Shown here one piece after another: positions 1 through 9,024 of a stretch of 38,847 nt of DNA. The position numbers and the translations under genes are program-made. The notes beneath the pieces were generated by a model. The model was given only the letters and a program-made list of their open reading frames with translations. It searched no databases and had not been told where the DNA came from. Every line of letters begins with the position of its first letter. The first letter of the stretch is position 1. Source of the stretch: Planctomycetota bacterium (lineage in GTDB: Bacteria > Planctomycetota > PUPC01 > JACPCR01); contig JAQBXN010000079.1 of assembly GCA_027625095.1 (NCBI GenBank), positions 1-38,847 on the forward strand, in the 5' to 3' direction.

Positions 1-17
1 CCCTGGGCTGGAGGCAA

Positions 18-136
18 GAACACCGTTGGTGTTCAAGAATCAGAAATGTGGGTAAAGGGCAGGGTTTCAACCTGGGGACAGAATTGGAAAAAAGCATCGA
101 AGCCCCGAAGGGGCGACGGAGCCGCCGCCCCTTCGG
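18..136. repeat. Intergenic hairpin repeats (REP-like) at window edge
   Basis: Two inverted repeats lie in non-coding DNA. The first pairs GAACACC (18-24) with GGTGTTC (28-34) around a 3-nt loop. The second pairs CCGAAGGGGCG (105-115) with CGCCCCTTCGG (126-136) around a 10-nt loop. Positions 102-114 can instead fold as GCCCC-GAA-GGGGC. Neither has a T-run, so these look like dispersed palindromic repeats rather than terminators. The window begins inside this region, so the full element may be cut off. No credible gene is seen in 1-238; the 77-codon frame at 46-279 runs through the hairpin and overlaps the 3' end of the EF-hand gene. Confidence 0.5.
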
Positions 137-238
137 AGCTGGAGTCGGGTTTGTCATCCCACCCCTATTCAGCGGGTAATTCCGGCGAATCGAAATCGGG
201 TTTACCCTCTGAACAGTTACCGATCTTCAAGGATAATT

Positions 239-892
239 TCAGTTTCCATCGTTTTGAGCGGGGACTCTCTCGATTCTGAGATTGAGGACTTCCGCGTGGA
301 GGAGATCTTCCGGTTGGGCGAATGTGACCTTTGTCGTTTTGGATTTGAGGACTCTGGCGGAGCCGGGTTTGTCACGGAAGTTGCCGTCTTCAAAAGTCAG
401 CACATGGCTGTCACTGACGAATTCGAATCGATAGGTCTGGGTGAAGGAGTGACCGAGGGAGAAGGTGCTGAACAACGCTGAGACCGGCTTCAGGTCCGTC
501 ACTGTAAACATTGTCGCCAACGTCTTTCCCTTTTGTTTAAAGAAGGACTCTTTCTCCAGGTCGCTGATTTCGCCGTTTCCATCGGCATCGATCTTTACCA
601 TCTCGAGGATGACCTCGTCTTCCGGCAAATGGATTCGATATTCCAGAACAAAGCGGTCCGGCCCGGCTTCCCAGAGGAGCGTCCGGCGCGAATGACCGAG
701 CCCGGTGTCGTGGGCAAAGGCAATCGACATGGAAATGACAGACAGCGCGATCCAGACCAGCCCAATGAGGTCGGCCGATTCAAAACCTAGGCTGCCAGGC
801 AACCCAGCCCTGGTTCCAATCCCTGAATCCTGATTCCCGTTTTCTGACAATCCGGTTGCCACTTTCTGAATATTTTGCAGTCTAGTTTTCAT
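239..892 (-). CDS. Exported EF-hand domain protein
   Basis: Small exported protein with one canonical EF-hand loop at residues 102-113 (D-x-D-x-N-G-x-I-x-x-x-E), preceded by a hydrophobic segment at about 42-60 ending AFA-HD, which reads as a signal peptide. The region after it resembles, by eye, the periplasmic domain found before some nickel/cobalt transporter (RcnA/HupE-like) proteins: a beta stretch, an acidic EF-like loop, then a helix rich in K and L. That resemblance is tentative. The ATG at 890-892 would give an N-region of about 40 residues, unusually long for a signal peptide, and it overlaps the start codon of the divergent permease. A TTG at 800-802 (residue 31) would give a normal-length signal peptide. 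The gene is probably real but its 5' end is uncertain. It may act in metal handling next to the ABC importer, which is inference from position only. Confidence 0.6.
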   Translation of the reverse strand: MKTRLQNIQKVATGLSENGNQDSGIGTRAGLPGSLGFESADLIGLVWIALSVISMSIAFAHDTGLGHSRRTLLWEAGPDRFVLEYRIHLPEDEVILEMVKIDADGNGEISDLEKESFFKQKGKTLATMFTVTDLKPVSALFSTFSLGHSFTQTYRFEFVSDSHVLTFEDGNFRDKPGSARVLKSKTTKVTFAQPEDLLHAEVLNLRIERVPAQNDGN

Positions 893-1763
893 GAGCGATT
901 CGGAAGCTTACAGACCGCCTTCGGATACCCCTTTCTTCGTTTGCCTGGGTCTTCTTGGCGGCGGCTACATCCTGATCATCGTGTGCATGATTCTGGCGAA
1001 TTCTACCTTTACCACGCCAGGTCACCTGCTGGCAGCACTGAATGCACCGGAAATCCGTTACGCGATTCGGCTCAGTCTGATTTCCTGCATGATTACCACG
1101 ATCCTTTCGCTCTGGGTAGCAGTCCCTATCGGTTACCTGATGTCGCGGTACCAGTTTCGGGGCAAGAGCTTTGTCGATGCGATGATTGATATTCCGATTG
1201 TGCTGCCGCCTCTGGTGATTGGGCTCAGCCTGCTCATTTTGTTTCAGACATCTGCCGGCAAGGCATTCGAAAAAGTGTTCGAAGATTTTATGGCTGGCAC
1301 CGGGTTGGCGCGAAAGATGGGCATGAAGAGCATTACTTACGATATACCGAGCGTGATCCTGGCGCAGTTCATGGTCGCCTGCGCGTTTGCAGTGCGGACC
1401 ATGCGGGTGACTTTTGATCAGATTCCGGTCCGGCAGGAACATGTGGCACTCACTTTAGGATGCAGTCAGAGCCAGTCGTTCTGGATGGTTGTTTTCCCGC
1501 AGGCCCGGCGTGGTCTCCTTACTGCGGCGACCCTTGCCTGGGCGAGATCGCTTGGCGAGTTCGGGCCGATCCTGGTTTTTTCAGGGGCTACGCGATTTAA
1601 GACCGAAGTGCTGCCAACGACAATTTTTCTGGAAATGAGCATCGGCAATATCGAGGCAGCCGTGGCCGTCTCTCTTTTGATGATCATGATTGCAATCGTC
1701 GTTCTGATCGTTGTGCGCACATTCGGCCTGGATTCCCGGATTGAAGGAAAGGCTTTGCGGTGA
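891..1763 (+). CDS. ABC transporter permease, molybdate/tungstate/sulfate type
   Basis: Inner-membrane permease of an oxyanion importer. It is 290 aa, near the family norm, with hydrophobic segments at about residues 17-37, 64-90, 97-121, 157-173, 212-235 and 258-278. The cytoplasmic coupling loop is visible at about 185-226, containing A-L-x-L-G-C and then the L-G-E-F-G motif typical of ModB/CysT/TupB-like permeases. The stop overlaps the start of the ATPase by 4 bases (GTGA), indicating translational coupling. Molybdate, tungstate and sulfate cannot be told apart from the permease alone. No substrate-binding protein lies in the window; it would have to be elsewhere. The start ATG (891-893) overlaps the divergent EF-hand start, so promoter sequence must lie inside one of the two genes or one start is wrong. 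Confidence 0.85.
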   Translation: MSDSEAYRPPSDTPFFVCLGLLGGGYILIIVCMILANSTFTTPGHLLAALNAPEIRYAIRLSLISCMITTILSLWVAVPIGYLMSRYQFRGKSFVDAMIDIPIVLPPLVIGLSLLILFQTSAGKAFEKVFEDFMAGTGLARKMGMKSITYDIPSVILAQFMVACAFAVRTMRVTFDQIPVRQEHVALTLGCSQSQSFWMVVFPQARRGLLTAATLAWARSLGEFGPILVFSGATRFKTEVLPTTIFLEMSIGNIEAAVAVSLLMIMIAIVVLIVVRTFGLDSRIEGKALR

Positions 1764-2431
1764 TCAAAGTTACAGACCTGTGCATCGTTCAAGGGGCGTT
1801 CGAGCTCAAAGATGTTTCCTTTGAAATTCCAGAGGGAGAGCACGGAGTTCTGATGGGGCAGACTGGCTGTGGTAAGACGACCATCCTGGAGTGCATCTGC
1901 GGGCTGCGGCCATTCCGCTCGGGAACCATCGAACTCTCAGGCCGAATCGTCACTCATCTGAAACCGGGTGAGCGGGGTATCGGTTACGTGCCTCAAGATG
2001 GTTCGCTTTTCGCCACGATGACCGTCAAGGAACAATTGAGTCTGGCGATGCTCATTCGCCACTGGCCGAAGGAGAAGATCGAGCTGCGAGTGAACGAGCT
2101 CTCAGACATGCTTGGCATCCGCGGACTGCTCGAACGATATCCGCACGGGCTGAGTGGAGGGGAAATCCAACGGGTGGCGTTGGGAAGAGCGTTATCAAGC
2201 GGACCTTCAATCTTGTGCCTCGATGAGCCGTTGAGCGCTCTGGACGACAAAACGCACTCGGAAATTTGCCATCTGCTGGACTCGGTAAAACAGCAGGCCA
2301 GTGTGACCATTCTTCATGTCACCCATCGCATGGTCGAGACTCGCCGCCTCGCCGACAGGCTTCTTTTGCTTGAAGGCGGTGGGGTGACTGTGGCTGAATT
2401 CAGCAAATCCCGAAGTGCTGAAGACGGGTAG
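1760..2431 (+). CDS. ABC transporter ATP-binding protein (oxyanion importer)
   Basis: Cytoplasmic ATPase that powers the importer with the upstream permease. It has Walker A G-Q-T-G-C-G-K-T-T near residues 33-41, a Q-loop (V-P-Q-D-G) near 76, the signature L-S-G-G-E near 130-134, Walker B I-L-C-L-D-E-P near 150-156, and the switch His in H-V-T-H near 190. At 223 aa it is a minimal ATPase: it lacks the C-terminal molybdate-binding (Mop/TOBE) domain of full-length ModC, which fits a TupC/WtpC-like or CysA-short type. It starts with GTG at 1760 inside the permease stop. The gene converges with the SGNH esterase gene, with only 48 bp between the stops and no clear terminator. Confidence 0.88.
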   Translation: MIKVTDLCIVQGAFELKDVSFEIPEGEHGVLMGQTGCGKTTILECICGLRPFRSGTIELSGRIVTHLKPGERGIGYVPQDGSLFATMTVKEQLSLAMLIRHWPKEKIELRVNELSDMLGIRGLLERYPHGLSGGEIQRVALGRALSSGPSILCLDEPLSALDDKTHSEICHLLDSVKQQASVTILHVTHRMVETRRLADRLLLLEGGGVTVAEFSKSRSAEDG

Positions 2432-2479
2432 GCGGACAGGAGAAAGCGGCTTCGCTGGTACGCCGCAACCTGCAAATCT

Positions 2480-3577
2480 TTATTGTTCGTGAATTCCCAC
2501 AAAGATCATGAAGTTGCTGATGACGATAATCTCGTTTCTGCCTTTCTTCATTTCTACCTGGATACGATCTGCATTTGGATGATAGCCGTGTGGCCGCTTC
2601 GATTTCCAGACTTGTTTGCCGTTCAGCCAGACAATCTGCGGAGAGGGCGAGCCGCCAATTTGCAGTTCGTAGTTGCCGGCTTGCTCAGCATCGTAATAAG
2701 ACCGGCCATAGGCTGCCTGTTTACTGTTGTGATCAGGGAAGGGCATCCAGCCACCCCGGGCGGGAAAGGGCGAGTTCCACCACGGCTGCTTTGCCATCAG
2801 CGCTTTGGCATCATAAGGCTGCCAGTCCTTGGCATTACCCGGGGAGTATTGATTGTCCAATGGCACCGGTGCGGATGTTTCCCATTGGGTCTGTAATCCA
2901 GGCCACGGTGTAATGGTTAATTCAAGCTTCACATCTTTGAAGCCAAAAGCGTCCATGATAGCCCGGGCCATCCCTTCGAAACCTTGTTCGCCATGATGGA
3001 TGCCATCCGTACCAAGCATTTCACGTCCGGCCTTTTCACCCTTGATGAACTCGGCGTGCGCATCGGCAACCGGCAGATCGTATTTGCCGGCGATCTTGCG
3101 CAATACCGCCAGGTAGTCCTGGAACGGTTCCTCCATGGCTGCATTCCCGTGGCCGAAGGGTGAGGGCAGTACGATCATGACCTTTGCCCCGGTTTTCACA
3201 GTCTCAGAGACAATGGCTTCAACATCCGATTCATAGTCCTTTACTGGCTGTTTGCCGTGACAGTCGTTAGTGCCAATACATAAAATCATAAGGTTCGGCT
3301 TGCGTTGAATAACGTCTTCCTCAAGACGCCTGCGAACCGCTGCCGCGGTATCGCCCGCCACGGCAGCGTTGTGCGTCTGAAAGCCGGCGTCGGGGAAGAG
3401 CTTGTTCAGCGTGTTGACCACATGGTCGGGATAGCTGCTGCCGTCGGTCAAACTGTCACCGACGAAGAGGATGCGTTTCACATCCTTCAGGATAGACGGC
3501 ATCTTCGGCGTTTCTGCCGCACGGCCGCCGGTACTCACCACGCAGAGCCCGAGCAGAGGACAAAGGATATCTTTCAT
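2480..3577 (-). CDS. Exported SGNH/GDSL-type esterase
   Basis: Secreted SGNH-family hydrolase, likely removing acyl (often acetyl) groups from carbohydrates. Residues 1-20 form a signal peptide. Block I is G-D-S-L (40-43, nucleophile Ser42), the oxyanion Gly is about residue 75 (A-V-A-G-D-T), block III is G-T-N-D (Asn104), and the acid and base are Asp191 and His194 (D-G-I-H). All four blocks are intact. After the hydrolase domain (to about 210) comes a C-terminal beta-sandwich (about 270-365), with I-V-W-L-N-G-K-Q-V-W and a Lys-rich G-R-N-E-I strand, resembling carbohydrate-binding or GH2-like jelly rolls. It follows the GH42-like gene by 150 bp on the same strand and may be co-transcribed. 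The substrate is unknown. Confidence 0.85.
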   Translation of the reverse strand: MKDILCPLLGLCVVSTGGRAAETPKMPSILKDVKRILFVGDSLTDGSSYPDHVVNTLNKLFPDAGFQTHNAAVAGDTAAAVRRRLEEDVIQRKPNLMILCIGTNDCHGKQPVKDYESDVEAIVSETVKTGAKVMIVLPSPFGHGNAAMEEPFQDYLAVLRKIAGKYDLPVADAHAEFIKGEKAGREMLGTDGIHHGEQGFEGMARAIMDAFGFKDVKLELTITPWPGLQTQWETSAPVPLDNQYSPGNAKDWQPYDAKALMAKQPWWNSPFPARGGWMPFPDHNSKQAAYGRSYYDAEQAGNYELQIGGSPSPQIVWLNGKQVWKSKRPHGYHPNADRIQVEMKKGRNEIIVISNFMIFVGIHEQ

Positions 3578-3727
3578 GAATTCTTCTTTCTCATTTGGGC
3601 ATCCAAACTCTTCGTCCTGGTCTTTTCTCTTCGGCGTATCAGGCAGATTTTAAGACAGACGAAGATTACGACGAAGAATCTTTGCCCGGTCTTTCAACCC
3701 GATGCGCACAAAATCAAAATTGAATGC

Positions 3728-6700
3728 CTACTGGTTCTTCACCTCGAAGGGGACATCCTTAGCGATTCCCGATGCAGCATCCGTCAGGCTCAGGGTCCAT
3801 TTACCTGTGGGCGCATTGGCTGGGAGGCCGATAAAGCTGCCGGCGACTCCGCCCTCAGTTTCAATGCTGTGCCGATGCCATTGGAGATCATTGCCTTCGG
3901 GATCGACCGCACGGACGGCGATGACATGACGCTGCGACTGCGCGGCTTCGGGTAACACGCGAACTGCGAAGGAAAGCTTCTCGCCTGGCCGGATAGAGTT
4001 CGGCGCTTCGACGTTGAGACCCTCAACCTTGTAAGGGAGCAGCGAGATGATGTCCCCGGCGCGGCGAGTCTTTTCGTCGAGCTTGAAAGTGAACAAGTCG
4101 TGGAAGCCCAGGTACTCCCGGCCCCGAACACTGTACACGTGCTTCTTTTCCGGTATCTGAATCTGGTATGGAATGCGTAACGCTTCCAGGTTACGGCCAG
4201 ACACGACGCCAATGTATGACAGATCGCCTCCGCCGAAGCGGGCGCTGCCAAGCCCGGGGCCAACGAATTTCATTGGCTCTTCTATGGCAGCGATTTGAAG
4301 GATTCTATCGAAGCACCGTTGGAAGTATTGGCCCGCTTTTCCTTCAAGAGTTTTCGCCGTGCTTTCTTCGCCCTCACCACTCAACTCAACGGCGACGTAT
4401 CCGGACGGGATGAAATTCAGGTAGATGGTTTTTCCTTTGCCGAACTCATTCACGAGAAATGCCGGATGCGTTTTGCCGCCAATGTCATAAGAGGCAAGAG
4501 CTTTTGCCGTATCAGTAACCACGTCTCCCGGCCCAACCGCGGAGAACTTCATGGAGAATGGTTCGTCTCCGAAGGCCTTGCCGAATGTGACAGCGCCCTC
4601 GTCATTTGTCCCGCTGGTTCGATGACGCAGTTGAGGCTTGCCGACCCTCTTAAGACCGAAGACTTTGTCCAATGGACTGATCTCGTACGGCCGGCCGTGT
4701 TCATTGCGACGTCCGGTATTGACGTCGCCGACCAGCACTCCGCCTTCCTCCACATACTTCCGCAGAGTTTCGATTTGCCGCAGGCTGAGTGTCTGGGCGT
4801 ATGGCAGGAAAAGAACCTTGGGCGTCCCAAAGCGTTTGCCGAAATGCCCTTCCTCCAGGTGCGCGTGGGCAGTCCAGAAAGGCTGGAGGTGGCGTCCGCT
4901 GAGCAATGAGCGGTATGTTCCGTATTCGCTGCTGCAGAATTCCACGTAGCTCCGGCCGCAATTTCGCATTCCGGATACGAACTTCGGTGCATCCTCGAAC
5001 CAGTCTTCCAACTGTGCCAGATTGATATCCCTCGGGCTGTAGTAAAGAGCGACCTTGTCTCGATATCTCTGGCCCGTTACGAGGCGGTCGATTCCACTCT
5101 CTTTGATGTTTCTTACTTCGTTGAAGAAGCGCATCGGTTCCGGGTGAAACGTGAAATCTCCGCGGTGCATCGGGTTCATCCACTTCCCATAAAACCCGAC
5201 TCCTGTCTGCCCGGCGAGAATCTCACGATAGGGGCTGACGCTCCCCTCCATCAATCGATACTTGCGACCGTATCCCGTCCACCGCACCGCCTGCGACTCA
5301 CCAAAATCCGTCCACATGTCGATGTCGTCGTAGAGCATGTTGTAGATCATTTTTTTTGACAGTTGATAGATGTCGACGCCCATGGTGATGCCGGTTTTCC
5401 ACAACCCGGAGAACCCGGTCAGGCATTCGGGATGCACCTGCTTTATGGCCTGGTCGACCTCTGTCATCAAATCGCTCACGTGCCGGGTGATGAAGTCCCG
5501 ATGTGCAAGGATGTGACTCCACTTCTCCGGCGGGGGCGGCGTCTCGTTGTCGATGGCGGTGAGGGGCGGGTCGACCTCTTTCCATGCCTTGAATGCCGTA
5601 CCCCATTCCGCATTCAGCTTTGCGAGGTCACCCGCGAAGAGGGTTTGCGCATAGCTGCTGAAAGCGGCGAGGCAGTGCTGGCAGCGGCAGATGTTCATGT
5701 CCCGTTGAGGGATGAAGTCTCTTCTGAAGAAGGAGACCGTATTCTTGGGGTCGTGTTCCTTAGCATAGACGAATTCGTCGATCGCGAATCCTGCGTATGG
5801 ATAGCATGCGGAGAACACTTCGTAGCTGTGTCGAACCCCATCAATGATGTTCTTGCGATCCGTTGGATTGTTGTAGCACGGCACGCGAAACCAGCCGTCC
5901 TTTGGGTCGATCTTCTTCTTTTCGAACTCATCAACGATCTCTTCGCTGTCATCTTTCTTTTCTCCGAGATCAAGACTGGCAGCAAGGTCGCCAGTTCCCG
6001 GGAGGGCAAGTGGCTTGTACCCGGGTTCGAGGATCTTGTCCGCCATTGGGATGAACCCGCCGTAATCGGCCTTGCGTACGTTGTGCCAGGCAAGAGTCAT
6101 GGGAGCTTCACCTCCGACGCGGGTTTCGTAATCTGTTATGTCGTTGGCAACCCTGACCTCAGCATAGCCTCGCAGCTCAAACTTCGGCCGAATTTTGGGA
6201 GGAGTTGAGACAAACGAAAGCAACCGTTGCTCGGACAGTTCAAGGCCCTGCGCATCCAAAAGACTGAACCGAAGTACGCAGATCAGATGAACACACGAAT
6301 GCAGCGGCTGTGTGAAGTTTGCCGTGGTCTTGTTCCCTTCGGTGGCCAACGGTACCTCCTGATCGAATGGCATCCGGCCCCAGGGGTCAAAACCCTGTAA
6401 TCGCGCCCGGACGGCGTCGCCCTTTGTATTCACCGCGCACGAAATGTGGAGAGTCTCCACGGTGTCAGCGCGGAACCATTCCTCTTTGTGACCGCTGGAC
6501 AGATCGAATGATTTGCTCCTGCTGTCTGTTCCCGTTTGCAGCGTGGCCTGGGTCACGCCGGATTCACTCGTCAGCACTTTCGGAAAGGACTCCCAGTGCA
6601 AGACAGCGCCATTCTCATCCAGAACCTGAAAGTCAAGATCGTAAGCACACGATGGAAGGAGAGGAGGGTTGAAAGAAACCAGCGACCGCTTGCCGGCGGC

Positions 6701-8881
6701 CACTTCGAACGGCTGCTCCATCGACGGCGCGGCCTGCTCCCATCCGACCTGAGGGCGATAGGCGAATTGGTTTCCTGTCATATAGAAGGGGTAGGTGCGC
6801 AACAGATTGCGACGAAAGCCGAGGCGGATTTTGCCCTTTTTCGACGCCTGGCCTGAGTTTTCCAACTGTAACGTCAATGGCCCGGCCGCGAATTCACGAT
6901 TCGGAATCGACTGCTTTTTGTCTTTCAGACTGACCTGTATCGACGACTCACCCCGCGCCGCCCAGACAATGGTGTGCAACAGTCGCTGCATCTCGGATTC
7001 ATTGTCACCATACCAGACGGGGCGTGCATACATGAGGGGCTCGGCATTGAGGCCAATTCGTCCTTTCCCGAAGCGCCCGGTCTTAACCCCGGGGAACATG
7101 CTTGGGTTTTCCTCCCCGCCTCCTGTCTTCTTCAACGCATTAAGAAGGGCATCCAACTCGCCCAGGTGATTGGCGACGTTCACGAACACCAGCCCCATGC
7201 CTTCGTGTTCCACCTGGCGAAATATTTCGTCCATGACATCGACGGGGAAGTAGTCCCCTGCACTGACCGCGAAGACGATGACTTCGTGCGGCTTGTTCAG
7301 AAAGATCCGCATCGCCTCGACCTCGCTGCTCCCTGCACGTTCATCGCCAGTGATGTCGTAGTAACCACCGCCGATGACGGCGTCGACGTCAACATCCAGT
7401 CGATGCTGAATCTCCACAAGACCTCGAGAGGTCCAGTGCGGCGTGACGAAAAGCATGCGAAGGGGACCTGCACTGAGTTGCCTGCCCAACGGCAGCGGAA
7501 ATCGTTTCACCTCGGTCGACGGCACCCAGAGCTGATTCTTGAATGCGCTGTACAACTCGCCGTTTTTTTCAGATGCAGGCCGCACATAAAACCCACTCGG
7601 CACACCGGCAACTATCGGGTGTTCAATCGCAGCGATGAGATCGGCGCGCGTGTTTCCTGACAACGGGTCGTTCCAGACTTCGGCGCGAACGATATACGTT
7701 CCCTTCTTCTTCAGTGAAACGGTGTTGCTCAGGGAGACAATCTTCCCCGCTGTCAGCGCCTGTCTGTCTTCCTTCAGAGATTTCCACTCATCGCTGCGAC
7801 TGCTCCGCAGGCTCCACCGAACAAGAACTTTCTGAGTCGTCTCAGGGACAAGCTTCATCAGAACAGAGATGGGCGGACCTTTGTATTGAGTGGGCCCGCC
7901 GGATTTCTCTTCCTCCACCAGCGTGTCGATCTCATCGTCCGGGTTATCCTCGTCGGCACCGCCTAGTTCTGCGCCAATCGTCTTGTTCAACGTGGCCGCC
8001 GCTACCTTGCTCATTCGGTCCCGATATTCCAGTCGTTCCAATGGGAGCGAGCCGTCTGATTCTGCCGGGACGTTTACCTCTGCGATCAGCCCGTTTCCAA
8101 CGCCGGAGATGCGTTTCAGTCCGCTCAGGCTCGTCACCCAGGCGCTGGTCGTGAATGACGCGCCCGGCTCAAGGGTCACCGCGGTTCGCACAACTTCGAT
8201 TTCACTTCCCCTGGCTTCGATTTTCAGGCACGAAACATCAACGGGATCGAAGCCAATGACTGTTGAATTACCACGCTGGGGAAGCACTCCAAACCAACAC
8301 TCGGCCAGATCATAAAGGAATGCGTGCCGGCCCCCGCCAAGCGCGAACGGAAGCCCCCCAGCCTTGGGCACAGGAAATGTGATGGCTCCAAATTGGGTGG
8401 GGACGGACAGGCTGCCTGATAGTTCAACAGACAAGCTCGCCTGCGTACCGAGGCATACCGTAAGCGCCTGCTTTCCGGTGTTAGTGAGCCCATACTCGAT
8501 TGCCAGTCTGGAACTCCCCGGAGCGAGCGAGAAGCGTTTGGTGATTTGCAGACCGGCGAATGCCGCAGCCTTTCCTTCTCCCGATTCCGCCGACAGAGTG
8601 GTCGCCAGAGTCACGGTCTTGCCATCGTTCTCCTTTATCTCGAAGACCTGTTTCGCCAGGCTAGCCTGCTCTTGCCCGGGCAGCCAGAGGGTATCGACGA
8701 ACGAAGGAGCAGAGACGAGATCCGACTTTCCACCATCCTGCCTGAGCGATGTAAGACTTCCGCCGGAACTCTGGGTGATAGAGGCAGACAGGACGTCATT
8801 TCTAATGGAAACAGTCTGCTCGGCGGAAACGCTCAAGGCGAAGATGCATGAGAAGGCAGAACGGATGATTTTGGGCTTCAT
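3728..8881 (-). CDS. Large exported GH42-like multidomain protein
   Basis: A 1717-aa exported protein with signal peptide at residues 1-20. Domains by eye: an N-terminal beta-rich region (about 20-270) resembling galactose-mutarotase-like super-sandwich domains; beta domains; a Rossmann-like glutamine-amidotransferase-like domain (about 470-640); more beta domains; a TIM-barrel-like region (about 920-1275); a second amidotransferase-like domain resembling the beta-galactosidase trimerisation domain (about 1276-1450); and a C-terminal beta domain (about 1600-1717). The GH42 link rests on Cys1065, Cys1067 and Cys1070 (C-x-C-x-x-C) followed by L-N-A-E-W-G-T-A-F, the usual GH42 zinc-site context. 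Asp1035-Glu1036 in G-F-A-I-D-E-F is a candidate acid/base; the nucleophile was not assigned. It is more than twice the usual GH42 length (about 650-700 aa). A role in glycan breakdown is inferred, and activity is not certain. Confidence 0.75.
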   Translation of the reverse strand: MKPKIIRSAFSCIFALSVSAEQTVSIRNDVLSASITQSSGGSLTSLRQDGGKSDLVSAPSFVDTLWLPGQEQASLAKQVFEIKENDGKTVTLATTLSAESGEGKAAAFAGLQITKRFSLAPGSSRLAIEYGLTNTGKQALTVCLGTQASLSVELSGSLSVPTQFGAITFPVPKAGGLPFALGGGRHAFLYDLAECWFGVLPQRGNSTVIGFDPVDVSCLKIEARGSEIEVVRTAVTLEPGASFTTSAWVTSLSGLKRISGVGNGLIAEVNVPAESDGSLPLERLEYRDRMSKVAAATLNKTIGAELGGADEDNPDDEIDTLVEEEKSGGPTQYKGPPISVLMKLVPETTQKVLVRWSLRSSRSDEWKSLKEDRQALTAGKIVSLSNTVSLKKKGTYIVRAEVWNDPLSGNTRADLIAAIEHPIVAGVPSGFYVRPASEKNGELYSAFKNQLWVPSTEVKRFPLPLGRQLSAGPLRMLFVTPHWTSRGLVEIQHRLDVDVDAVIGGGYYDITGDERAGSSEVEAMRIFLNKPHEVIVFAVSAGDYFPVDVMDEIFRQVEHEGMGLVFVNVANHLGELDALLNALKKTGGGEENPSMFPGVKTGRFGKGRIGLNAEPLMYARPVWYGDNESEMQRLLHTIVWAARGESSIQVSLKDKKQSIPNREFAAGPLTLQLENSGQASKKGKIRLGFRRNLLRTYPFYMTGNQFAYRPQVGWEQAAPSMEQPFEVAAGKRSLVSFNPPLLPSCAYDLDFQVLDENGAVLHWESFPKVLTSESGVTQATLQTGTDSRSKSFDLSSGHKEEWFRADTVETLHISCAVNTKGDAVRARLQGFDPWGRMPFDQEVPLATEGNKTTANFTQPLHSCVHLICVLRFSLLDAQGLELSEQRLLSFVSTPPKIRPKFELRGYAEVRVANDITDYETRVGGEAPMTLAWHNVRKADYGGFIPMADKILEPGYKPLALPGTGDLAASLDLGEKKDDSEEIVDEFEKKKIDPKDGWFRVPCYNNPTDRKNIIDGVRHSYEVFSACYPYAGFAIDEFVYAKEHDPKNTVSFFRRDFIPQRDMNICRCQHCLAAFSSYAQTLFAGDLAKLNAEWGTAFKAWKEVDPPLTAIDNETPPPPEKWSHILAHRDFITRHVSDLMTEVDQAIKQVHPECLTGFSGLWKTGITMGVDIYQLSKKMIYNMLYDDIDMWTDFGESQAVRWTGYGRKYRLMEGSVSPYREILAGQTGVGFYGKWMNPMHRGDFTFHPEPMRFFNEVRNIKESGIDRLVTGQRYRDKVALYYSPRDINLAQLEDWFEDAPKFVSGMRNCGRSYVEFCSSEYGTYRSLLSGRHLQPFWTAHAHLEEGHFGKRFGTPKVLFLPYAQTLSLRQIETLRKYVEEGGVLVGDVNTGRRNEHGRPYEISPLDKVFGLKRVGKPQLRHRTSGTNDEGAVTFGKAFGDEPFSMKFSAVGPGDVVTDTAKALASYDIGGKTHPAFLVNEFGKGKTIYLNFIPSGYVAVELSGEGEESTAKTLEGKAGQYFQRCFDRILQIAAIEEPMKFVGPGLGSARFGGGDLSYIGVVSGRNLEALRIPYQIQIPEKKHVYSVRGREYLGFHDLFTFKLDEKTRRAGDIISLLPYKVEGLNVEAPNSIRPGEKLSFAVRVLPEAAQSQRHVIAVRAVDPEGNDLQWHRHSIETEGGVAGSFIGLPANAPTGKWTLSLTDAASGIAKDVPFEVKNQ

Positions 8882-8972
8882 GGATTCGTATTGTCGGGCT
8901 GGGATTCAGGCAGAAAGATCTAATGACAAAGAGACTGAAGAGAGACGTGATTCACAGCAGGCCTCAATCTAA

Positions 8973-8997
8973 TACTCTATTTTGCTGCTGTAGAGTA
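8973..8997. promoter_or_regulatory. Dyad upstream of the GH42-like gene
   Basis: Perfect 7-bp inverted repeat: TACTCTA (8973-8979) and TAGAGTA (8991-8997), 11 bp apart, in the 143-bp gap between the beta-propeller stop and the GH42-like start. Neither strand has a T-run after it, so an operator is more likely than a terminator. No regulator is identified. Confidence 0.3.
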
Positions 8998-9024
8998 CTT
9001 CTGCCTCTGATGGTGACCACCAGT

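Noticed and set aside
46..279. 77-codon plus-strand frame at the left edge
   Set aside because: It runs straight through a perfect hairpin repeat and into the antisense of the EF-hand gene; no ribosome-binding site or family features.
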